A DNA stretch of 64,000 bases. Origin: an uncultured Muribaculaceae bacterium (GTDB taxonomy: Bacteria; Bacteroidota; Bacteroidia; Bacteroidales; Muribaculaceae). Positions 1-7,919 of the stretch are shown piece after piece; position 1 is the stretch's first letter; each line of letters starts with the position of its first letter. The translations under genes and the position numbers were made by a program. The notes under the pieces were generated by a model. That model was given only the letters and a program-made list of their open reading frames with translations. It was not told the DNA's origin and made no database searches. Location: NCBI GenBank assembly GCA_910587185.1, contig CAJULY010000013.1, forward strand, positions 4,781 to 68,780, in the 5' to 3' direction.

Positions 1-1212
1 AATTCGATAAATCATTTCAATGAAATAAGAGGAAAGAGTCAAAATGACAAAAGACTCAACCGAATTAAGTAAACCAATACAATACATAATAGTTAATAAT
101 ATAATGTATCCTATTGTCGTAACTATAGTAGAATTGAGTACAAGTTTATCATATCCAAAAGCATAAAACACATTAATTGCGATAAATATACTTATCGATA
201 AGATAATTGGAGATATTGAATATAGTCTTATCGCGTTTAAATCAATGTCTTCGTGTATGAAAAAATTCACTATAGATGGAAGGAATACATTAACAATTAT
301 TGTAATAATGATTGATATTAGAAAAACTACCAACATGGCTTCTTTTGCATTATTAACGTTCGGATTTTTTGCCATCCTTGGAAATAGTACAGTACAAATA
401 ACAGAAACAGGTTTTTGCATTAATCCGCTTATCTTAGAACCTACATCATAAATTACGACATCTGACATTCCAATTAAACTTCCCATTATATTATAATTTA
501 ATTTATCTTTAACAGAAAGCATTAGATCGCTAAAAAAAATGATCGAACCTTCTTTCAAGTGCAAAAGTAAAGTACTCTTTAACGGCATCACAAAAGAAAG
601 TTTATGACGGTTAAATACTATCCACATTGAAATACCCCCTCCTAATACATATCCTATACTCCAAAGTAATGGAACGTAAATATAATCTTTCGAATTTTTA
701 ATGAAAATAAAAGTTGCTCCTACGAATATACCTCTAACCAAGACATTAACAATCGTGATATATTTCATATCTTCTATGCCTTGAAAATAGAAATCCAAAA
801 ATAGGACTGAACTTAGTGTGGTTAGAAAAGAAAATATAAATAATATGCTTTGATGCCGATAGGATTCTACGACTTCAATAACCACTAAATATATGATAAA
901 ACTTATTATCCATAAAATAAAACGAAGGATGATAATTGAAGAGACAGTAATACTCATTTTATTCTTATCTCCGTTTTGATTTGCAATATGTCTGGCACTA
1001 ATTCTTTTGAAACCAAATTCTATTAAAATTGTACAATAGGAGGCAGTGACTTGAGCAGTTATAACCCAACCATATAATTCTTTACCTAAGATTCTGACAA
1101 GATAAGGAAAAGTAATTATTGGAGCAATAAGAAGAAAAATCTCCAGTATAGTCAAATATGAAAAATTAGATAAGATCTTTCTGTTATTTAAGAATACATC
1201 TTTCAGTTTCAT
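1..1212 (-). CDS. Oligosaccharide flippase (Wzx-like), 3' end outside window
   Basis: An open frame runs from the ATG at 1212 to the window edge without a stop (404 codons). The start reads MKLKDVFLNNRKILSNFSYL, followed by long hydrophobic segments broken by short charged loops, as in MATE/Wzx polysaccharide flippases, which carry lipid-linked repeat units across the inner membrane. The motif FPYLVRILGKELYGWV near residues 35-50 is typical of the polysaccharide biosynthesis export family. It starts 35 bases after the ATP-grasp gene and is probably the next gene in the same polysaccharide operon. The DNA is clearly AT-rich compared with the housekeeping genes here, as is usual for capsule genes acquired by transfer. 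The substrate cannot be told. Confidence 0.85.
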   Translation of the reverse strand, partial: MKLKDVFLNNRKILSNFSYLTILEIFLLIAPIITFPYLVRILGKELYGWVITAQVTASYCTILIEFGFKRISARHIANQNGDKNKMSITVSSIIILRFILWIISFIIYLVVIEVVESYRHQSILFIFSFLTTLSSVLFLDFYFQGIEDMKYITIVNVLVRGIFVGATFIFIKNSKDYIYVPLLWSIGYVLGGGISMWIVFNRHKLSFVMPLKSTLLLHLKEGSIIFFSDLMLSVKDKLNYNIMGSLIGMSDVVIYDVGSKISGLMQKPVSVICTVLFPRMAKNPNVNNAKEAMLVVFLISIIITIIVNVFLPSIVNFFIHEDIDLNAIRLYSISPIILSISIFIAINVFYAFGYDKLVLNSTIVTTIGYIILLTIMYCIGLLNSVESFVILTLSSYFIEMIYRI

Positions 1213-1246
1213 AAATACTGTCGAAAATATTATCTAAATAATCTTT

Positions 1247-2113
1247 CTAATGTAGTTGTATTAATTCGCCTAATTTTGTATCCCATATTTCCGGTGAGAA
1301 TTCTTCGAATCCACATCCAGGGAAAAAGGTTAGTTCCCCAAAAAATATTCTGTCATCCGCTTCGTAGAAATCAACTCTAAGAAATTTTGTCCCTCTCGAT
1401 AACTTTTCGGCTAATTCAATCATTTTTTCAAAATTCTTTGGCTTGAGTATGACCTCATCAGAAGAAGGGTAATGACGAGTAAAAGGTAATTTATTCCATT
1501 CTCTATCAAAAAATGTCACTTTTAGGCCGTTATTGTTATTTCGATCCGTACAAGTGAAACAATATTTAAACACGCCATTAAAGCACATGAATTTATAATC
1601 TGTCAGTTCATTGCTAATAGTAGAGATAAAAGGCTCAGCCAATATACGCCTTGGAATATCCTTATAAGGCCACTCTCGACCGGCTTTATAAAAATTACGT
1701 TTCAATGATCTCTTCAGAAATCTAATCGCATTACTTTGGTCAAGCTCATTTTTATTTTGACAAATTATTAGTCCTCCACTATCATGATTCGTTTTTAAAA
1801 CAAATTTATCAGGTAACGAATCAAAATCAATATCTTCTGGTTTCTCCCATTCATTTAAATTCGGCAAAATATATTCTTTCCCTATTATATTTGCTACCCA
1901 ATTCTTTGATTTTACTTTATCAGCCATTATGGTATATTCCCGCTTACGATCGTGCAGTTTTAGCCACTGTAACTTCTCATTAAATGTTATTGGGTGCTTT
2001 AGATTGAGCCTTTTCTTAAACTTGAAATAATATCGGACTCGTAAATATATTGCGTCGGGTATGAAGAAGCCTAATCGAATAAACGCGGCATCCAACAGAT
2101 TAAATAATTTCAT
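1247..2113 (-). CDS. TupA-like ATP-grasp protein of the polysaccharide locus
   Basis: A 288-residue protein resembling the TupA-like ATP-grasp family found in polysaccharide clusters. Visible marks are TFNEKLQWLKLHDRK near residues 43-57, KFVLKTNHDSGG around 103-114 (nucleotide-binding strand and glycine-rich loop), and LRVDFYE followed by FFGELTFFPGCGFEEF near the C-terminus, where ATP-grasp enzymes hold their metal-binding acidic residues. Relatives are thought to ligate amino-acid-like groups or otherwise decorate surface glycans; the product here is unknown. It is AT-rich and lies between the UDP-glucuronate epimerase gene (15 bases away) and the flippase gene. Confidence 0.8.
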   Translation of the reverse strand: MKLFNLLDAAFIRLGFFIPDAIYLRVRYYFKFKKRLNLKHPITFNEKLQWLKLHDRKREYTIMADKVKSKNWVANIIGKEYILPNLNEWEKPEDIDFDSLPDKFVLKTNHDSGGLIICQNKNELDQSNAIRFLKRSLKRNFYKAGREWPYKDIPRRILAEPFISTISNELTDYKFMCFNGVFKYCFTCTDRNNNNGLKVTFFDREWNKLPFTRHYPSSDEVILKPKNFEKMIELAEKLSRGTKFLRVDFYEADDRIFFGELTFFPGCGFEEFSPEIWDTKLGELIQLH

Positions 2114-2128
2114 TAGTCAGATAAATTA

Positions 2129-3187
2129 TTATTGATAGAATTGTTTGTACCAACGAGCGAAGTTGCGGAGTCCTTTACGGAGAGGAGTTGAGGGATGGAA
2201 GCCAAAGTCGCGTTCAAGGGCTGAAGTGTCGGCGTAAGTCACGGGAACATCGCCAGGCTGCATTGGCACGAGTTCTTTGTGGGCCTCAAAGTCATAGTCT
2301 TCAGGGAGGACTTCGGCGGCAATGAGTTCTTCCTGTAGTATTTGAACGAAGTCGAGCAGGTTCTCTGGATTGCTATTGCCGATGTTATATACTGCGTATG
2401 GAGGGATCGGGAGCCCGTCTTCACCGTTTTTGCGTTCAGGCGCTTTATTCATCACGCGGATTACACCTTCTACGATATCATCGATATAAGTAAAGTCGCG
2501 CTTGCAGTTACCATAGTTGAAAATCTTGATAGTCTCGTCTTTCAGCAATTTGTCGGTGAACCCGAAATATGCCATGTCCGGACGCCCTGCCGGTCCATAT
2601 ACTGTGAAAAACCGCAAGCCGGTAGAAGGTGTGTTGTAGAGCTTCGAATAGGCATGTGCCATCAGCTCATTGCTCTTCTTTGTCGCAGCATAAAGCGAAA
2701 CCGGATTATCGACCTTGTCATCGGTTGAATACGGAACCTTCTTATTTGAACCATATACAGAAGAACTTGATGCATAAACAAGATGCTTCACGCCATCTGC
2801 GCCGTTGTCGTATGAGTGACGACAAGCTTCAAGAATATTGTAGAAGCCTATCAGATTAGATTCAACGTATGCATCGGGATTGGTAATCGAATAACGAACA
2901 CCGGCCTGAGCCGCGAGATTGACAACGATATCAGGTTTAAATTCAGAAAAAAGAGAATCGATCAAAGCTTTGTCAGCGATATTTCCTTTTACAAATCTCC
3001 ACTTGCTGTCGGGATGTTCAGTCGCGATTTTCTCTATCTCGGCAAGACGGAAATCTTTGATTGCCGGATCATAATAGTCGTTCAGACTGTCAATTCCCAA
3101 TATATCAACAGCTTTTTCTCTTTTGAGAAGCTGCATCACAAGATTCGCTCCGATGAAACCGGCAGCGCCTGTAACAAATATTTTCAT
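2129..3187 (-). CDS. UDP-glucuronate 4-epimerase (SDR family)
   Basis: An extended short-chain dehydrogenase of 352 residues. The NAD-binding motif TGAAGFIG is at residues 6-13 and the catalytic YAATK near 167. The segment DSLNDYYDPAIKDFRL is characteristic of the glucuronate-epimerase branch (compare plant GAE and bacterial Cap1J-type enzymes). It would turn UDP-glucuronate into UDP-galacturonate in the cytoplasm. The gene just upstream encodes UDP-glucose dehydrogenase, which makes its substrate, so the two form a route from UDP-glucose to UDP-galacturonate for the surface glycan. The 18-base gap to ugd suggests one transcript. Base composition is like the chromosome core and unlike the AT-rich genes that follow. 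Confidence 0.88.
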   Translation of the reverse strand: MKIFVTGAAGFIGANLVMQLLKREKAVDILGIDSLNDYYDPAIKDFRLAEIEKIATEHPDSKWRFVKGNIADKALIDSLFSEFKPDIVVNLAAQAGVRYSITNPDAYVESNLIGFYNILEACRHSYDNGADGVKHLVYASSSSVYGSNKKVPYSTDDKVDNPVSLYAATKKSNELMAHAYSKLYNTPSTGLRFFTVYGPAGRPDMAYFGFTDKLLKDETIKIFNYGNCKRDFTYIDDIVEGVIRVMNKAPERKNGEDGLPIPPYAVYNIGNSNPENLLDFVQILQEELIAAEVLPEDYDFEAHKELVPMQPGDVPVTYADTSALERDFGFHPSTPLRKGLRNFARWYKQFYQ

Positions 3188-3205
3188 TGAAATTTTGATT
3201 ATGGA

Positions 3206-4519
3206 TTAGTCGCGGCGGAAGATATCTCGAGTATAAACTTTGTCTTCAACATCATCAAGGCATGCGTCATAACGGTTGGCTATGATTGCTTGAGACATCT
3301 CTTTGAATTTATCAAGCTCATTGACTACGAGACTACCGAAGAAAGTTGTGCCATCCTCAAGGGTCGGTTCATAGATGATCACCTGCGCACCCTTTGCCTT
3401 GATACGTTTCATTACGCCCTGAATAGATGACTGGCGGAAATTGTCGGAGTTCGATTTCATTGTCAGACGATATACACCGACAATACAGGGCGTTTCATTT
3501 CCGGCGTTGTATTGGCTGTTGGCGGTATAATAACCAGCCATATTGAGGATCTGGTCGGCTATGAAGTCTTTGCGTGTGCGGTTGCTTTCTACGATGGCGC
3601 TCATCATGTTCTGGGGTACGTCAGAATAATTTGCGAGAAGTTGCTTGGTGTCTTTAGGCAGACAGTAACCTCCATAACCGAACGAGGGGTTGTTGTAGTG
3701 ACTGCCGATGCGCGGGTCAAGGCCGATGCCTTCGATGATTGCGCGAGAATCAAGGCCTTTGACTTCGGCGTATGTGTCAAGTTCGTTGAAGTAGCTGACG
3801 CGGAGGGCAAGGTATGTGTTGGCAAAAAGCTTGACTGCCTCGGCTTCCTTCATGCCCATATACAATGTAGGAATATCCTCCTTGATTGCTCCCTGATGCA
3901 GCAGATGAGCAAAAGTATGTGCAGCCTTATTCAACTGTTCAATATCAGTCACAGCAAGAATAGCTGCGTTCTCTTCTGCAAATTCAGGTCGGTTGATGAT
4001 TTTCGGCAGTCCTGCTATTATTCGTGAGGGGTAGAGATTGTCATAAAGCGCTTTGCTTTCACGCAGGAACTCGGGGAAGAAAAGCAGGTTGAACTGTCTG
4101 ACACCCTGAGCTGCATATTTTACATAGAGACTGCGGCAATATCCGACAGGAATGGTCGATTTTATGACCATCACGGCATCGGGATTGACGCTAAGAACAA
4201 GATCTATTACATCTTCTATGCAATGGGTGTCGAAGAAATTCTTTACCGGGTCGTAATTTGTAGGAGCAGCAATCACAACGAAGTCGGCGTCACGATATGC
4301 CGAAGCACCGTCAAGTGTCGCTGTCAGATCAAGATCCTTTTCGGCAAGATAATTCTCTATATAATCGTCCTGAATGGGCGACATGCGTTTATTGATCAGA
4401 TCAACTTTTTCGGGAATCACATCAACTGCCGTGACGTGATTGTGTTGAGCTAAAAGAGTTGCGATTGATAGACCGACATATCCTGTGCCGGCAACAGCTA
4501 TATTATATTTCTTTTCCAT
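3206..4519 (-). CDS. ugd: UDP-glucose 6-dehydrogenase
   Basis: Oxidises UDP-glucose to UDP-glucuronate with two NAD+. The protein (437 residues from the chosen ATG) matches the enterobacterial Ugd pattern: NAD-binding AVAGTGYVGLS at the start, VIKSTIPVG, the substrate-contact segment FPEFLRESKALYDNL, and GYGGYCLPKDT holding the catalytic cysteine. It is about 50 residues longer than E. coli Ugd (388), from small insertions. The frame is open for 14 codons upstream (to 4561), but the MEKKYNIAVAG start aligns with family N-termini. It lies in the polysaccharide operon just before the UDP-glucuronate epimerase gene. Confidence 0.93.
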   Translation of the reverse strand: MEKKYNIAVAGTGYVGLSIATLLAQHNHVTAVDVIPEKVDLINKRMSPIQDDYIENYLAEKDLDLTATLDGASAYRDADFVVIAAPTNYDPVKNFFDTHCIEDVIDLVLSVNPDAVMVIKSTIPVGYCRSLYVKYAAQGVRQFNLLFFPEFLRESKALYDNLYPSRIIAGLPKIINRPEFAEENAAILAVTDIEQLNKAAHTFAHLLHQGAIKEDIPTLYMGMKEAEAVKLFANTYLALRVSYFNELDTYAEVKGLDSRAIIEGIGLDPRIGSHYNNPSFGYGGYCLPKDTKQLLANYSDVPQNMMSAIVESNRTRKDFIADQILNMAGYYTANSQYNAGNETPCIVGVYRLTMKSNSDNFRQSSIQGVMKRIKAKGAQVIIYEPTLEDGTTFFGSLVVNELDKFKEMSQAIIANRYDACLDDVEDKVYTRDIFRRD

Positions 4520-4576
4520 AGATTTTGGATTCGATGCATTTGGATTATGCAACAGGTTCAATTATGGGTCACAAAG

Positions 4577-5371
4577 TCAATTTCTGGATTTGTCCAATTC
4601 TTCTGAGAGAAAATTGGCGGAGGTGGAGAGGTAGCGGTTTAGGGCGAGGTGAGTTTTGGGATCCGGAGCGGTGTAATTGTCGAGGTAGTGGCGGGTGTTG
4701 TTGAGGAGACGGCGTTTGAAGGTGGTCTGGTTGCTGCCTTCGAAGGCGAAGAGGTCGGTTTCAAGCAGTATTGCCGCGCGGTTGAGGATGTCGTAGTCGG
4801 AGAGCCGCGATCTGTCGTATCCGTTGACAGCCTCGTTATACCAGGATTCCTCAGTCAGGCAAAGCCATTGCAGCGGTCGGTCAAAGAAGGCTTTGTCTTT
4901 ACGACCGATGCCTGATCGAATCGCGCGGTAAAGAACATATTCATCGACCGATCTGTCGCCGTGGATTCTCGCTTCAAGCGCTTTCAGAATGATGCCGTTG
5001 ACAAAACCTCTGTCGGCCGGCCGCCGGTAAGTCACGCGGTGCAGGAGGTCATAGACGTCGATCAAAGCCAGAGATTTGCCGACGGGATAGGCGTCAATTT
5101 GTTTCCTGACATTTGAAATCCAGACTGTTGCATCTTCAACGAATCGTCTGGCATTTACTGACTGACGGGAAGTCTGTGACATGAACAAACCCAATTCATT
5201 GGCTGAAGCCAGCATCTGTGAGGCTGATTCAGTCACGATATCGACATTATCGAAATCGACGGAAGACAGGTCCAACGGCATCTGAATTTGGCTATGCATC
5301 TTGATATGCCTTAATTTAGGTGTAAAGAACGTTTTAACATGTTCCATCCCTGAAGTGCGCGTGGAACGCAT
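4577..5371 (-). CDS. Unrecognised protein between upxY and ugd
   Basis: A 264-residue soluble protein with no signal peptide or membrane segment. It looks mostly helical and is rich in Arg, Leu and Asp. I do not recognise the family. It starts 13 bases after upxY. In Bacteroides capsule loci that position is held by upxZ, which encodes a short inhibitor of foreign UpxY proteins, so a regulatory role is suggested by place only; the protein is longer than UpxZ and shares no motif I can name with it. Other starts are possible at 5347 (MEHVKTFF) and 5299 (MHSQIQMP). Confidence 0.7.
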   Translation of the reverse strand: MRSTRTSGMEHVKTFFTPKLRHIKMHSQIQMPLDLSSVDFDNVDIVTESASQMLASANELGLFMSQTSRQSVNARRFVEDATVWISNVRKQIDAYPVGKSLALIDVYDLLHRVTYRRPADRGFVNGIILKALEARIHGDRSVDEYVLYRAIRSGIGRKDKAFFDRPLQWLCLTEESWYNEAVNGYDRSRLSDYDILNRAAILLETDLFAFEGSNQTTFKRRLLNNTRHYLDNYTAPDPKTHLALNRYLSTSANFLSEELDKSRN

Positions 5372-5384
5372 TGCTCAGAAACGA

Positions 5385-5927
5385 TCAGACAATCTGGATG
5401 AAATCAGGCTCGACTTCAACGGCTGCTGTTATGAGACCTTGTAATTCAACGATAAGACGGCGTTTTCTCATGCCTTTAACTGAGAGCAGGCGACCTTCGT
5501 AATGGTCAAGTGTTCCGCCCATTATGCGGACTCGCTTACCGTACATCGCTTCAGTGATTTCGTCGGGTTTATAATATAAAGGCGATTCGGTGTGGCTGAC
5601 GGCAAAGATGAATTTTTCCATCTCGTCATCCCTGACCGTCATTGGTTCATCCTTTGTCTTGCCGAACTGATAGCGGTACTGGAGAGTGCGATACTTCTCC
5701 ACGAAGGGATCGACGGTTTCCTTTGACTCATGGACAAACAACAAATCCTGTATCACCGGAACATCCCTCCTCTGGCGACGGCCACCGATGGTCATTATCA
5801 TCTGTGTCATCGGGGTGAACACCTCAAGACCGGCTTTTCCCAGATCATGAACGGCAAGCGAATTGGAGTTTCTGCGCTTTAAATCGCGCATCACGAACCA
5901 GTGCTTTTCTGAAGATTCAATCTGCAT
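5385..5927 (-). CDS. upxY: UpxY/NusG-family transcription antiterminator
   Basis: A 180-residue NusG-like protein. The N-terminal NGN domain begins with KHWFVMRDLKRRNSNSLAVH, and AGLEVFTPMTQ near residues 32-42 is a signature of the UpxY/LoaP-type NusG paralogues. A KOW-like module at the C-terminus includes GKRVRIMGGTLDHYEGRL. In Bacteroides, UpxY proteins bind the nascent leader of their own capsule operon and let RNA polymerase read through early termination. It is the first gene of the polysaccharide operon, downstream of a long leader and an invertible segment, so two layers of control (promoter orientation and antitermination) are likely. Confidence 0.9.
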   Translation of the reverse strand: MQIESSEKHWFVMRDLKRRNSNSLAVHDLGKAGLEVFTPMTQMIMTIGGRRQRRDVPVIQDLLFVHESKETVDPFVEKYRTLQYRYQFGKTKDEPMTVRDDEMEKFIFAVSHTESPLYYKPDEITEAMYGKRVRIMGGTLDHYEGRLLSVKGMRKRRLIVELQGLITAAVEVEPDFIQIV

Positions 5928-6094
5928 TTATTGAAACTTACAGGCAATTCTCCAAATCCTGCTCAAATTCCGTGCATGTTGAAATTCAAGTAGTTACAGA
6001 TTAGTTCTAAAAAGAAAGAGGTTTTTCTCATGATTGGCTCACCTCTTGGAATTGCCATTGTTTTGTTCATCGTGTCATGTTCGACCGTGTCACA

Positions 6095-6125
6095 CAAATA
6101 TCAATCTCTTCGAAAGAGATGGATA
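6095..6125 (+). repeat. Left inverted repeat (IRL) of the invertible segment
   Basis: This 31-bp arm pairs with the reverse complement of 6298-6328 at 28 of 31 positions. The shared core is CAAATATCA, one variable base, TCTCTTCGAAAGAGA, two variable bases, GATA. The core is itself palindromic around CG, as expected for a site bound by a recombinase dimer. The outer half of this copy is less perfect than that of the right copy. Confidence 0.85.
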
Positions 6126-6297
6126 AGGCAATTCAAACAGCTGATACACAATAGTTAGAGAAAGATATTAAGGATTGTGTTGCATAACACAAATAGGATA
6201 TAAGGGGTTAAAAGAGTCGGATTTTGGTGCCAATAATAAAATTTATCTCGACAAAAATCATTATTTCCAATAAATTGAGTAACTTTGCAAACACAAA
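6126..6297. promoter_or_regulatory. Invertible promoter segment, apparently OFF
   Basis: The 172 bases between the inverted repeats contain a perfect -7 box TAACTTTG at 6280-6287 on the plus strand, reading away from upxY. No good -33 element is visible at the usual spacing. No CAAAnnTA (a minus-strand -7 box) is found in the segment or between it and upxY. As assembled, the polysaccharide operon therefore lacks an obvious promoter; inverting the segment would aim the box at upxY. Bacteroides fragilis capsule loci are switched this way by the Mpi invertase. No recombinase gene lies in this window. Confidence 0.72.
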
Positions 6298-6328
6298 TAT
6301 CGGTCTCTTTCGAAGAGACTGATATTTG
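6298..6328 (-). repeat. Right inverted repeat (IRR) of the invertible segment
   Basis: The partner of the 6095-6125 arm, in inverted orientation (28/31 matches), 172 bases away. This copy is nearly a full palindrome: CAAATATC and GATATTTG at its ends and TCTCTT/AAAGAGA around a central CG. That is the layout of a site-specific recombinase crossover site with two inverted binding arms. Confidence 0.85.
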
Positions 6329-6543
6329 CGAAACACCTCATTAAGGCCATTCTTTCTTAGATTTTTTATCGGTAGTTTGAGTATTGGTCTGTCAGCCGAC
6401 GGAAAATTGCCGTATTTAATGTAATGATTGTGCGTTTTTCTGTTCAATTTAGTTTTCCATACACATAATTCATTAAGATCACGCATTACGCGCCAGTAAA
6501 GGTGCGCGCAAATTTTGTGTCAGGAAACGGGATAAAACGAAAA

Positions 6544-6573
6544 CAGGCGTTTAAGTTGAATCTTAAACGCCTG
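6544..6573 (-). terminator. Terminator after tRNA(CAT)
   Basis: A perfect 12-bp stem (CAGGCGTTTAAG with its complement) and 6-base loop, followed on the minus strand by a T-rich run. It lies 21 bases past the 3' end of the tRNA and insulates it from the polysaccharide control region. Confidence 0.85.
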
Positions 6574-6594
6574 GATTTTAGTGGCTTGATTGGG

Positions 6595-6668
6595 TGGTCC
6601 TTCAAGGGCTTGAACCTTGGACTCCCTGATTATGAGTCAGGTGCTCTAACCAACTGAGCTAAAGGACC
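6595..6668 (-). tRNA. tRNA with CAT anticodon (Met, possibly Ile2)
   Basis: A 74-base cloverleaf: acceptor stem GGTCCTT/AAGGACC, D-arm AGCTCAGTTGGTTAGAGC, anticodon loop CTCATAA with CAT, T-arm with GGTTCAAGCC, discriminator A. CCA is not encoded. The D-loop TTGGTTAGAGCAC resembles elongator tRNA-Met, but a lysidine-modified tRNA-Ile2 has the same CAT anticodon and cannot be excluded by eye. Confidence 0.93.
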
Positions 6669-6696
6669 GGCAAATCGTTTTATCCTTTTTGCGATG

Positions 6697-6704
6697 CAAA
6701 GGTA
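6697..6704 (-). promoter_or_regulatory. -7 box of the tRNA(CAT) promoter
   Basis: TACCTTTG on the minus strand fits TAnnTTTG and ends 28 bases before the mature 5' end of the tRNA. Confidence 0.6.
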
Positions 6705-6746
6705 GGCTGTTTTTTCGAATCCTGCAAGTTTTTCGCCGATTTTTTA

Positions 6747-7919
6747 TTATCCGATGCTTTTCAGGACGGAAAGGAGAATGGCAACCGCTTCTTCAAGAAT
6801 TTTACGCGGAGTCGCGAGGTTTATGCGGATGAAGCCTTCACCTTCAGCTCCGTACATTGTGCCCGCATTAAGCATAAGTCTGTGGCTTAGAAGGCGCTCT
6901 GAGAGTTTTTCTGATGTCAGGTCCGACGGAGTTATGTCGAGCCATGCGAGGTAAGTCGCCTCCAAGGGAGTCAGACGATATTGAGGAATCTCCAGGGCTA
7001 TTGTCTCTCTGAGCCACAGATAATTATCCCACAGATAACGTTTGAGCGCCTGGAGCCATGGATCGCCTTCGGTATATGCGGCAACGGTGGCTACTACACC
7101 GAAGGGATTGACATCGCAGACCTCGTTGATGTTTATTGCGCGGTCGATCTTTGCGCGTATCTTTGGATCGGGAGCCACGATGTTGGCGATCTGTAGTCCG
7201 GCGATATTGAACGCCTTTGACGGAGAAATGCATGTAGCGCTGTTAAGTGCGAATTCATGCGAAATAGAGGCGAACGGAGTGTAGCGGTGTCCGTCAAAAG
7301 TCAGTTCGCAATGAATCTCATCAGCTATTACAAATACGCCGTTTTTCAGACAGATTTCTCCGACACGATGCAATTCATCAGGAGTCCAGCAACGGCCCGA
7401 GGGGTTGTGCGGGTTGCAGAGAATCAAAACTTTACATGCCGGATCTTCGGCAAGCGATTCGAGATTGTCAAAGTCTATGGTGTATCGTCCGTTGCTGTCG
7501 TGCAGCAATGGATTCGATGCGAGAATGCATTCGTCGTTGCGGATCGATGAGAAGAAGCAGTTGTAGGCGGGAGTCTGCGTGATCACTTTGTCGCCGGGAG
7601 AGGTGAGCGCTTTTATTATGGCCGAGACCGCCGGAACCACTCCGGATGTATAGATGATCCATTGAGGATCTATTTCAAGTCCGTGTTGTGAGGCAAACCA
7701 TTCGCAGACTGCCTTATAGTAATCTTCTCCGACATAGGTGTAACCGAAGATGCCATGATCGACTCTGCGTCGCAGAGCGTCGATAATTGCCGGCGCCGTG
7801 CGGAAATCCATGTCGGCAACCCAGAGAGGGAGTGTCGCGGGATCCGAGGGAGTGTCCCATTTGTAAGAGCCCGTGCCGCGTCGCGGCACTATTGTGTCAA
7901 AATCAAATTCCGAAGTCAT
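6747..7919 (-). CDS. MalY/PatB-type PLP aminotransferase (C-S lyase)
   Basis: A fold-type I PLP enzyme of 390 residues in the MalY/PatB branch, whose members cleave cystathionine or cysteine C-S bonds or act as aminotransferases. Marks: MPLWVADMDF-like segment PLWVADMDFRTAP near 31-43, CNPHNPSGR at 168-176, ADEIHCEL at 199-206, and SPSKAFNIAG with the PLP lysine at about 235. The C-terminal GEGFIRINLATPR is the substrate carboxylate-binding segment. The stop overlaps nothing, but its start overlaps the end of the MATE gene by 4 bases (ATGA type), so the two are probably co-translated, MATE first. Whether it is a lyase or transaminase in this cell is not visible. Confidence 0.88.
   Translation of the reverse strand: MTSEFDFDTIVPRRGTGSYKWDTPSDPATLPLWVADMDFRTAPAIIDALRRRVDHGIFGYTYVGEDYYKAVCEWFASQHGLEIDPQWIIYTSGVVPAVSAIIKALTSPGDKVITQTPAYNCFFSSIRNDECILASNPLLHDSNGRYTIDFDNLESLAEDPACKVLILCNPHNPSGRCWTPDELHRVGEICLKNGVFVIADEIHCELTFDGHRYTPFASISHEFALNSATCISPSKAFNIAGLQIANIVAPDPKIRAKIDRAININEVCDVNPFGVVATVAAYTEGDPWLQALKRYLWDNYLWLRETIALEIPQYRLTPLEATYLAWLDITPSDLTSEKLSERLLSHRLMLNAGTMYGAEGEGFIRINLATPRKILEEAVAILLSVLKSIG

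Larger units (their letters stand above)
5928..6594. other. Control region of the polysaccharide locus
   Basis: This 667-base AT-rich stretch between upxY and the tRNA gene holds, from left to right: the presumed upxY leader (5928-6094), the left inverted repeat (6095-6125), a 172-base segment with a TAnnTTTG box on the plus strand (6280-6287), the right inverted repeat (6298-6328), an AT-rich stretch with a short reading-frame relic resembling the start of UpxY, and a tRNA terminator (6544-6573). No intact gene is supported here. A minus-strand frame at 6208-6486 crosses the right repeat and resembles nothing complete. Confidence 0.7.

Noticed and set aside
245..451. Plus-strand frame of 68 codons at the left edge
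   Set aside because: It is antisense to the flippase gene, which stays open for 404 codons on the minus strand with a strong membrane-protein pattern.
2342..2728. Plus-strand frames across the epimerase and ugd genes
   Set aside because: Antisense shadows without promoter or family resemblance.
4577..5371. Naming the 264-aa gene upxZ
   Set aside because: Only the position fits; length and sequence do not.
6208..6486. Minus-strand 92-codon frame upstream of upxY
   Set aside because: It crosses the right inverted repeat and the promoter segment, has no recognisable full domain and no own promoter. Only its first residues resemble UpxY; treated as a relic.
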